DNA from: Bacteroides sp. CAG:927
GTDB taxonomy: Bacteria > Bacteroidota > Bacteroidia > Bacteroidales > Muribaculaceae
Direction: 5' to 3'
Assembly: GCA_000431155.1 (NCBI GenBank)
Contig: HF985651.1
Coordinates: 85,104-135,611, forward strand
DNA length: 50,508 nt
Part shown: positions 34,697 to 41,888 of the stretch, in pieces
Position numbering within the stretch: the first letter of the stretch is position 1
Layout: each line of letters starts with the position of its first letter
Made by a program: the position numbers and the translations under genes
Notes under the pieces: generated by a model
The model's database searches: none
What the model was told of the DNA's origin: nothing
What the model saw: the letters and a program-made list of their open reading frames with translations, nothing else

Positions 34697-37111
34697 CATT
34701 ATGTGGTAAGCGGCAAATGCTATCAGCCACGCCACGAAGGTGTTGTAAATCACCGAAAATGCTCCGTAACGCCAGCTGCCAGTCTCTTTGACTATGGCGG
34801 TGATGGTGGCTATGCACGGGCAGTACAGCAGTATGAACAGGATAAAGCTCAAGGCTGATGCCGAGGTGAAATCGGGCTTGCCGGTAGTGGGATTGGGCGC
34901 CTTGATGCGTGCGTTGAGCGATGCATCGTCTATCTCCTCGTTCCCGGTGTATAGCACACCTAAGGTTGACACCACTATCTCTTTGGCCGGCACGCCCGCG
35001 AGGGCTGCCACTGTTGCGCGCCAGTGAAATCCCAGCGGCTCCATTACCGGATTCACGGCTTTGCCCATCATCTCCAGATAAGAATCCTTATGTATGTTTA
35101 TGGCCGAATCGTCCATATCCTCACCTGCTATAACGGCAGTTCCTTCCGGAGTGATAGCCGTGGATTGCTCGTTGTGCAGTGGAAAATAATTGAGCGCCCA
35201 TACTATTATGCTTGCCACAAGTATCACACCGCCCATTTTTTTGAGATACTGTTCTCCTTTGCCCCACATGTGTCGCAGAGATGCTTTCAGGGTCGGGAGA
35301 CGATAGGGCGGCAGTTCCATTACAAACGGCGTTTCATCGGCTTTGAAATAAAATTTTCGCAGCAGTCTTGCGGTAATCATGGCCACTGCTATGCCGGTGA
35401 GATATATCAGCAGAAACATCAGCGCGGCATGCTTTTCAAAGAACGCACCCACAAGAAGCACATATATCGGCAACCGGGCCGTGCACGACATGAACGGATT
35501 GATCAGTATGGTGATTATGCGGCTTGAGCGGCTTTCTATGCTGCGGCTTGACATTATGGCTGGTACATTGCATCCAAATCCCATCACGAGCGGTATGAAC
35601 GATTTCCCGTGGAGCCCTATGCGGTGCATAAGCTTGTCCATGATGAACGCTGCACGCGCCATATAGCCCGAATCCTCCATAAATGATATGCAGAAATACA
35701 GTATGAGTATGTTGGGTAGGAACACTATCACGCCTCCCACGCCTCCTATTATGCCGTCTGCAATCATATCTTTGAGCATTCCGTCCGGCATCACGTTCTG
35801 CACCAGCTTGCTTAGCTGTTCTACCCCCCATTCTATCCATTCCATAGGGTATGCGCCTATTTCAAATGTTGCCCAGAATATGGCAAACATTATCAGCAGG
35901 AATATCGGGAATCCAAACAGCTTGTTGGTTACGAACGTATCTATTATATGTGTGGTATTGTCGGTCTCTCTTTCGCTTTTCACGAATGTTTCCGCAAGAG
36001 CGCCGGCTATGAATCCGTATTTTTCGCCCGCTATGGCCGATGTTATATCCTCGTTGCGCATTTTCTCTATGCGGCTCACGAGCTGGTCACGTTCGGCAAA
36101 AATTTTGTCCGCATCAGGGCTTTCCTTAACCAGCGATTCCACTTCATGGTCATGCTCCATAAGCTTTATGGCAAGATAGCGTGGCGAAAAATGTTTTCCC
36201 ACATACCCGTCTGCCTTAAGCATGTCTTTGAGCACTGTCACTCCGCTTTCAATATCCGATCCAAGGTTCACATGCACGTGACGCACATCTTGGTGCTTCC
36301 CCTCATATACATCTATGACCGAATCAAACAGTTTGTCCACTCCTTGGCCGGTACGCGACACTGTGGGCACCACAGGCACGCCTATCATTTCGCCCAACAG
36401 CTTGTAGTCAAGTATGTCGCCGTTTCGTTCCAGCTCATCATACATGTTCAGGGCTATCACCATCGAACGGTCCATGTCAATAAGCTCAGTGGTGAGATAC
36501 AGATTGCGCTCAAGGTTTGACGCCACAACAACATTGATTATCACATCGGGTGTCTCGTCTTTGAGATAGCGGCGCACATACAGCTCTTCGGGGGAGTAGG
36601 CGGCAAGGGAATATGTGCCCGGCAGGTCCACGAGATTGAATGTGTACCCCTTGTGATGGAATGTGCCTTTTTTGGCATCCACGGTCACACCGCTGTAGTT
36701 CCCCACATGCTCGCGGGCACCGGATGCTATATTGAACAGGGAAGTTTTTCCGCAGTTGGGGTTGCCTATCAGTGCCACGTTGATAGTGTGCGAATGTGAG
36801 GAAAACTCCTGTTGCTTCGCACTTCTGTCATGAGGCTTGGTGGCTGCTGCCTCGGTCGCTTCTTTCTCTCCTGTTGATTTTTCCGGTTCGTTGGGTATCA
36901 CCTCCACAAGGCTTGCCTCAGAGCGGCGCAACGACACTTCATACCCCATTATGGAATATTTTATCGGGTCACGCAGAGGGGCATGGAGAAGCACCTTCAC
37001 TGTTTGCCCTTTTACAAATCCCATCTCTATCATGCGCTTGCGAAAAGCGCCGTGTCCTAATATCTTGACTATGGTGGCTGTTTGTCCGGTGGTAAGTTGG
37101 TCTAAACGCAT
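34685..37111 (-). CDS. feoB: Ferrous iron transporter FeoA-FeoB fusion
   Basis: An 808-aa fusion that takes up Fe2+ across the inner membrane. Residues 1 to about 75 are FeoA (SH3-like; LTTGQTATIVKILGHG, MGFVKGQTVKV). A charged linker follows. The FeoB G-domain begins about 110, with G1 IGNPNCGKTSLF, G2/G3 VDLPGTYSL and the NMYD motif. After the guanine-dissociation region come the Nramp-like helices with two Gate motifs, including PLVMGFGCNVPAIM and GVPAKEIVVSTLG. The frame extends to 37195, but ATG 37111 (MRLDQL) is the FeoA start and lies after the promoter. The FeoA-FeoB fusion is typical of Bacteroidales. Confidence 0.96.
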   Translation of the reverse strand: MRLDQLTTGQTATIVKILGHGAFRKRMIEMGFVKGQTVKVLLHAPLRDPIKYSIMGYEVSLRRSEASLVEVIPNEPEKSTGEKEATEAAATKPHDRSAKQQEFSSHSHTINVALIGNPNCGKTSLFNIASGAREHVGNYSGVTVDAKKGTFHHKGYTFNLVDLPGTYSLAAYSPEELYVRRYLKDETPDVIINVVVASNLERNLYLTTELIDMDRSMVIALNMYDELERNGDILDYKLLGEMIGVPVVPTVSRTGQGVDKLFDSVIDVYEGKHQDVRHVHVNLGSDIESGVTVLKDMLKADGYVGKHFSPRYLAIKLMEHDHEVESLVKESPDADKIFAERDQLVSRIEKMRNEDITSAIAGEKYGFIAGALAETFVKSERETDNTTHIIDTFVTNKLFGFPIFLLIMFAIFWATFEIGAYPMEWIEWGVEQLSKLVQNVMPDGMLKDMIADGIIGGVGGVIVFLPNILILYFCISFMEDSGYMARAAFIMDKLMHRIGLHGKSFIPLVMGFGCNVPAIMSSRSIESRSSRIITILINPFMSCTARLPIYVLLVGAFFEKHAALMFLLIYLTGIAVAMITARLLRKFYFKADETPFVMELPPYRLPTLKASLRHMWGKGEQYLKKMGGVILVASIIVWALNYFPLHNEQSTAITPEGTAVIAGEDMDDSAINIHKDSYLEMMGKAVNPVMEPLGFHWRATVAALAGVPAKEIVVSTLGVLYTGNEEIDDASLNARIKAPNPTTGKPDFTSASALSFILFILLYCPCIATITAIVKETGSWRYGAFSVIYNTFVAWLIAFAAYHIMLIC

Positions 37112-37164
37112 AATCTTAATGTAGTTGTGAACAATGGGAGAGCTGTTGTCCGTTATCCGGACCA

Positions 37165-37195
37165 CAAAGTTAGTACTTACTGTTAAAATCAACAA
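37165..37195 (-). promoter_or_regulatory. Promoter for feoAB
   Basis: Minus strand TTG (37195-37193), 20-nt spacer, TAACTTTG (37172-37165). No Fur box was recognised by eye. Confidence 0.7.
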
Positions 37196-37228
37196 GTATT
37201 ATTTAGAATATGTTCAAATAAGATTTGG

Positions 37229-37267
37229 CGTAAAAAATTAAGGCGCGGTGCCGGAGCATCGCGCCTT
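37229..37267 (-). terminator. Intrinsic terminator after pullulanase gene
   Basis: A 12-bp stem with one G-T pair (37240-37251 with 37256-37267) closes a 4-nt loop. On the minus strand it is followed by TTAATTTTTT. Confidence 0.8.
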
Positions 37268-37297
37268 GGGGTTATGAAAATGGAAACTTGTCAGAGA

Positions 37298-39322
37298 TTA
37301 TTTCTCCAGCGCAAGGATGAGAGCGGATGTAGGTTCCACTGTCATTTTGCCGCCTTTTGCGGTGCCCATGCCTGAAGCGTTGATTTTGCCGTCGCGGGCT
37401 ATTATAGTCCAGTTGCCACGTGGTATGTTTACTTCCACTGGAGTTGTGTTTCCGTTAAACACTATCTTGATTTCCTTCCAGCTGTCGCCGTTGGCGTGGT
37501 CTTTAAGTGAGTATGATATGAGGTTTGACTGTTTTACGTTGTCAAACTTAAGATGCTTGGCTACATCGGCTGTTTCTGTCATGCGGAATGCCGGATGCTC
37601 TTTGCGCAGTTTGATGAGCTGCTTGTAATATTCCATCTGGTCGGCATTGGTGGATTTGAGAGTCCAGTCAATAGCGTTGATGGAGTCCGGTGACTGATAG
37701 CTGTTGTGAACACCTTTCTTGTCGCGGAACACTTCCTCGCCGGCAAACATGAACGGAGTGCCTTGGGAGGTGAACACTATGGTCTGGGCCAGACGTGCCG
37801 CACGCTGTCGGTCAGCTTCAGTAGAGCCGGGCATTGATTTGGCGAGCTTGTCGGTAAGGGTGAGGTCATCGTGACATGACACATAGTTTATGATTTGACG
37901 GGGAGACATGGCGTAAGCGAATTTGGAGTTGGCGCCTTTGCTGTAATCTACTTGGGGATGCGCGGTAGAGGCCACGATTCCTATCTTCACTGTTTCTTCA
38001 AGTCCCGGTTTGCCGGTGGCAAAACCTAGGTCGGTGGCATTGCTGTAATGTCCCTTGACGGCATCGCGTATATCATCCGAGAATACTGCTATGTCGGGCA
38101 TTGCGCTTACATTTTCTTTGAGGGCGCGCTGACCTTTGGGCAGGGGAGAGTCTCCGGCTGTCCATCCTTCACCATACACAAATATGTCGGGGCGGATGGT
38201 TTTAAGCTCGGCTGCCACGCGGTTCATGGTAGCGGTGTCGTGAATTGCCATGAGGTCAAAACGGAAACCGTCTATATGATATTCGTCGGCCCAGTATTTC
38301 ACTGAGTTGACTATGAAGTCACTCATCTGCTTGCGGTCCGAGGCTGTCTCGTTTCCGCAGCCGGATGCATCGCTGTAAGAGCCGTCAGCGCGATGGCGGT
38401 AATAATAATCGGGGGCTGTGAGCGAAAAATTTGATCCGTCGTTCTCGGCAGTGTGGTTATACACCACATCCATTATCACGCCTATCCCGGCATCGTGAAG
38501 TGCCTTCACCATCTGCTTCATCTCTTTTACGCGGGCAGTGGGGTCGGCGGGGTTAGTGGAGTACGACCCTTCCGGAGTGTTGTAGTTCTGCGGGTCATAG
38601 CCCCAGTTGTATTTGTTGGCGGGAAGATTGCTCTCGTCCACCGAATTGTAGTCGTATGATGGCAGGATGTGTACATGTGTTACGCCGAGCTCCTTTAAAT
38701 GGTCTATGCCGGTTGATAAGCCTTCCGCCGTTTTGGTGTCCTGCTCTGTCAGGGCAAGGAATTTTCCCTTGTTCACGATCCTCGATGACGGATGCACCGA
38801 GAAATCGCGATGATGCATCTCATATATCACGGCATCATTGATGGCTTTTATTGCCGGACCTCGGTCTGCGTCCCATCCTTCGGGGTTGGTGGTTGCAAAA
38901 TCTATTATGGCTGCGCGTTTGCCATTGGTGCCTGTGGCTTTTGCCCATACACCCGGAGTCTCGTCAAGCCATTTTCCGTTATATTTGATTTGAAATGTGT
39001 AGAATTTGCCGTAAAGTTGTTCGGGGACTGAAGCTGTCCATGTTCCCGATTCAGCGCGGTTCATCTCCAGAGTCTTTATGGCAGGAGTGTTGCGGTCGGT
39101 GTTGTATATCATCACCCGTGCCTGTTCGGCTTCGGGCGACCACAAGCGCCAGTGTGTGCCTGTGGCGTTGACATTGAGTTCAAGGTCTGAGCCGGAGTAG
39201 GTGGGAAGGGATGCAAGCACGGAATTGCGGGGCCATACGCTGTTGGATTGCTCTGCGGCGGTGCAAATCAGTGCGCTGGAGAGCATGGCGCCGGTGCATA
39301 GTGACATAAGAAGTCTGTTCAT
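37298..39322 (-). CDS. pulA: Type I pullulanase, GH13
   Basis: A 674-aa exported glycoside hydrolase that cuts alpha-1,6 links in pullulan, starch limit dextrins or glycogen. After a signal peptide (about 1-23) comes a CBM48-like N-terminal domain (about 45-135: THWRLWSPEAEQARVMIYN). The GH13 barrel shows the pullulanase marker YNWGYDP (238-244), DVVYNHT (285-291), DGFRFD with nucleophile D356, YGEGW with acid/base E385 and VSCHDD (D485/D486). Neighbouring glycogen synthase and phosphorylase genes on the other strand place it in an alpha-glucan metabolism region. The signal peptide means it acts outside the cytoplasm. Confidence 0.93.
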   Translation of the reverse strand: MNRLLMSLCTGAMLSSALICTAAEQSNSVWPRNSVLASLPTYSGSDLELNVNATGTHWRLWSPEAEQARVMIYNTDRNTPAIKTLEMNRAESGTWTASVPEQLYGKFYTFQIKYNGKWLDETPGVWAKATGTNGKRAAIIDFATTNPEGWDADRGPAIKAINDAVIYEMHHRDFSVHPSSRIVNKGKFLALTEQDTKTAEGLSTGIDHLKELGVTHVHILPSYDYNSVDESNLPANKYNWGYDPQNYNTPEGSYSTNPADPTARVKEMKQMVKALHDAGIGVIMDVVYNHTAENDGSNFSLTAPDYYYRHRADGSYSDASGCGNETASDRKQMSDFIVNSVKYWADEYHIDGFRFDLMAIHDTATMNRVAAELKTIRPDIFVYGEGWTAGDSPLPKGQRALKENVSAMPDIAVFSDDIRDAVKGHYSNATDLGFATGKPGLEETVKIGIVASTAHPQVDYSKGANSKFAYAMSPRQIINYVSCHDDLTLTDKLAKSMPGSTEADRQRAARLAQTIVFTSQGTPFMFAGEEVFRDKKGVHNSYQSPDSINAIDWTLKSTNADQMEYYKQLIKLRKEHPAFRMTETADVAKHLKFDNVKQSNLISYSLKDHANGDSWKEIKIVFNGNTTPVEVNIPRGNWTIIARDGKINASGMGTAKGGKMTVEPTSALILALEK

Positions 39323-39449
39323 TAAAAATTTCGTAATGTTAGGTTATGTAAGTATGATCTAAAATGTATGTGTAGAGCAGACATGCCCTAAATATACTTT
39401 ATATATTCTCTATATAATAATGTGTGTCAATGAAGAGGGGAGGTATGAA

Positions 39450-39752
39450 TCAGCGCACAACTACCTTTTGTGTGCCTTTGGGATGCTTTACTATATAACA
39501 TCCTTGGGGAAGGTCCACTGTCACGGACCCGTTGCCGAGGTCAAGACTCTTGACCATTTGTCCGGTGATGGAATAAATCTGGAAATGAAGGGTCTGATCG
39601 CTGTTGTTGGTCAGCTCAAGGCCACCGTGTACCACCCGTACCTTCACGCTCTGCTCGGCAAGCTCCACATTGTGCATGGGCGCGGCATTGACCACCGGCC
39701 TTAGGGCTGGTGCAGCGAGCGTTAGTATGAGCAGAAGAAGTAACTTTTTCAT
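39450..39752 (-). CDS. Small exported protein resembling a stand-alone T9SS sorting domain
   Basis: A 100-aa protein from ATG 39752 (the frame extends to 39803, but the first 17 codons cover the promoter). It consists of a signal peptide (about 1-24, LLLLLILTLAAPALRPVVNAAP) and one beta-sandwich-like domain. That domain has the pattern of type IX secretion C-terminal domains: LELTNNSDQTLHFQIYSITGQMV, then LPQGCYIVKHPKGTQKVVVR. Such domains normally end large cargo proteins; here there is no cargo. It may be a decayed cargo remnant, a minimal surface protein, or a competitor or regulator of sorting. It has its own promoter and lies 128 nt upstream of pulA. Confidence 0.7.
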   Translation of the reverse strand: MKKLLLLLILTLAAPALRPVVNAAPMHNVELAEQSVKVRVVHGGLELTNNSDQTLHFQIYSITGQMVKSLDLGNGSVTVDLPQGCYIVKHPKGTQKVVVR

Positions 39753-39772
39753 GGTTGACACAATTCGTAATA

Positions 39773-39803
39773 CAAAGTTACAATATTGTACGCAATAAAG
39801 CAA
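39773..39803 (-). promoter_or_regulatory. Promoter for CTD-like small protein
   Basis: Minus strand TTG (39803-39801), 20-nt spacer, TAACTTTG (39780-39773), about 20 nt before the ATG. Confidence 0.7.
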
Positions 39804-39839
39804 GCCCTGCCGCGTTATCTCGCAACGATTTGATTTTTT

Positions 39840-39920
39840 TTAACGCTCGCCGTCTCCTTTTTCACGCAGTGACGGGCCGATCCATAGTGCTGTCATGAGT
39901 ATGATGAATGCTATCTCCAT
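39840..39920 (-). CDS. Possible 26-aa single-pass membrane peptide
   Basis: In the otherwise empty 426-nt gap, an ATG on the minus strand (39920) opens a short frame ending in TAA. It encodes MEIAFIILMTALWIG followed by PSLREKGDGER. The hydrophobic first half and charged second half look like a small membrane protein with a cytoplasmic or periplasmic tail. Short open frames arise by chance, and there is only a weak promoter-like GAATTTTG upstream, so this is a candidate only. The remaining gap on either side shows nothing else I can name apart from the glycogen synthase promoter. Confidence 0.35.
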   Translation of the reverse strand: MEIAFIILMTALWIGPSLREKGDGER

Positions 39921-40118
39921 TTTGGTGTGATTTTTAGGTTTGTATCGCAAAATTCACTTGCGCATGTGCATTATAGGTGTACAGGGGTGTTAAATAATGT
40001 TATTATCCGGCCGCCGCGATGTTTTTTATTCGCCGTTTTGCTCGCTTGGCAGCGCGATTGTGGCTATGGAAGCCTATTCTAAGCTGCTTGCACAGTGTGT
40101 TGTATTATATTCACAATA

Positions 40119-40149
40119 TTGGGGATTCGGATAAAAATTTGTAAATTTG
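40119..40149 (+). promoter_or_regulatory. Promoter for glycogen synthase-phosphorylase genes
   Basis: TTG (40119-40121), 20-nt spacer, TAAATTTG (40142-40149), 28 nt before the ATG at 40178. Confidence 0.75.
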
Positions 40150-40177
40150 CGCCCGAAAATTCAGATTGTATCTACAT

Positions 40178-41830
40178 ATGAACGAATCCCCGGAACAAAT
40201 CGACCTCTTGTTTGAAACAAGTTGGGAGGTATGCAATAAAATCGGAGGCATATATACCGTCCTGTCAACCAAGGCTTTGACCTTGCAGAACTTGATGAAG
40301 GATAAAACAATCTTTGTGGGTCCTGATGTGTGGACTCCGGAAAATCCTTCCCCCTTCTTCACTGAATCTAAAACATTGCTCAAGTCGTGGCGCAAGGCTG
40401 TGTCACTCCCTGACGGCGTAAGCGTTAGGGTAGGCCGCTGGAACGTGCCGGGCAAACCTATTGCCGTTCTTGTGAAATTTGATGGCATGTATGCTGTCAA
40501 GGATGATTTTTATGGCAAGATGTGGCAGCTTTATGGTGTGGATTCACTGCATGCTTACGGCGATTACGACGAGGCTTGTGCATTCTCTCACGCCGCTGGC
40601 ATTGTTATTGAAAGCATCATTGAGCATACAAAGACCGCCCACGGTAATGTAATAGCTCATTTTGATGAGTGGACCACCGGAATGGGGCTCCTTTACATCA
40701 AGTGGCGCATGCCTCGTGTGGCTACTGTGTTCACCACCCATGCCACCAGCATCGGGCGCAGCATCTGTGGCAACGGCAAACCCCTCTATGATTATCTCAA
40801 AGGGTACAATGGTGACCAGATGGCACGCGAACTGAACATGGAGGCGAAACAATCTCTTGAAAAAGCTGCCGCACACAATGCCGATTGCTTCACCACTGTG
40901 AGCGATATCACGGCTATTGAATGTGAGCAGTTGCTTGACATTCGTCCGCAAGTCGTCACCCCCAACGGATTTGAAAAGAATTTCGTTCCTGCACCCGGCA
41001 AATTGGCCGCAGGTCGCAGAAATGCACGTAAGTTATTGCTGGATGTGGCCTCACATCTCACCGGCAACAAATACGATGACAGCACATTTCTTGTCGCTAC
41101 ATCGGGCCGGTGTGAGTATCGCAACAAGGGCATTGATGTATATCTTGATTCGCTTGCCACTCTCGCATCCGAAAATCCCGCACGCAAGGTGCTCGCGTTT
41201 GTTATGGTGCCCGCATGGTGCAAGGAACCGCGTGAGGATTTGGCCAAGGCTCTCGGCACATCCGATTACAACCGTTTTGAGCAGCCTGTCATAACCCACT
41301 GGCTCAACAATATGGACTATGATCCCGTATTGGGGCGCATCCGCTCCATCGGATTTGCCAATGATGGGCAATCACAGGTTTCGGTCATTTATGTACCATG
41401 TTACCTTAATGGTTCCGACGGCATATTTGATAAACCCTATTACGACCTCCTTATGGGAATGGATGCCACCGTTTTCCCGTCCTATTACGAGCCTTGGGGC
41501 TATACTCCGCTTGAAAGCGTGGCTTTTGGTGTGCCCACCATCACCACTTCGCTCTCAGGTTTCGGCCAGTGGGTGATGAACACTTCCGAACCCTCTTTTG
41601 AAGTCTCCGGCGTGGCCGTGGAAGGGCGCAGTGATTCCAATTATCACGAGGTTGTGGAGCATATTGCTCTTGATCTTAAATTCCTCACCGAGGCCGATGA
41701 TGCCACAATCAAAACTATTTTCAATGCTGCCGTGGCCACATCCGACCGCGCCGCATGGAAATATTTCATCACATACTACATACAGGCATACGATATTGCT
41801 CTCGAAAATGCCCGTAAACGTAACAATTAA
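40178..41830 (+). CDS. Glycogen synthase, GT3 (eukaryote-like family)
   Basis: A 550-aa glycosyltransferase that extends alpha-1,4-glucan chains from a nucleotide sugar. The N-terminus LFETSWEVCNKIGGIYTVLSTKA aligns with the animal/fungal glycogen synthase start (ETSWEV.NK.GGIYTVL.TKA), which defines GT3. Other matching blocks are GVDSLHAYGDYDEACAFS, VFTTHATSIGRS and the C-terminal FPSYYEPWGYTPLESVAFGVPTITT. The frame opens at TTG 40166, but ATG 40178 is the better start. GT3 enzymes are known in Bacteroidota. It lies 58 nt ahead of the glucan phosphorylase, probably in the same operon, giving synthesis and breakdown of glycogen side by side. Confidence 0.9.
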   Translation: MNESPEQIDLLFETSWEVCNKIGGIYTVLSTKALTLQNLMKDKTIFVGPDVWTPENPSPFFTESKTLLKSWRKAVSLPDGVSVRVGRWNVPGKPIAVLVKFDGMYAVKDDFYGKMWQLYGVDSLHAYGDYDEACAFSHAAGIVIESIIEHTKTAHGNVIAHFDEWTTGMGLLYIKWRMPRVATVFTTHATSIGRSICGNGKPLYDYLKGYNGDQMARELNMEAKQSLEKAAAHNADCFTTVSDITAIECEQLLDIRPQVVTPNGFEKNFVPAPGKLAAGRRNARKLLLDVASHLTGNKYDDSTFLVATSGRCEYRNKGIDVYLDSLATLASENPARKVLAFVMVPAWCKEPREDLAKALGTSDYNRFEQPVITHWLNNMDYDPVLGRIRSIGFANDGQSQVSVIYVPCYLNGSDGIFDKPYYDLLMGMDATVFPSYYEPWGYTPLESVAFGVPTITTSLSGFGQWVMNTSEPSFEVSGVAVEGRSDSNYHEVVEHIALDLKFLTEADDATIKTIFNAAVATSDRAAWKYFITYYIQAYDIALENARKRNN

Positions 41831-41888
41831 ATCGTAATCAGCGTTATATATAAGTATATAAGGAAAAATCATAATTGTTTCATAATAT

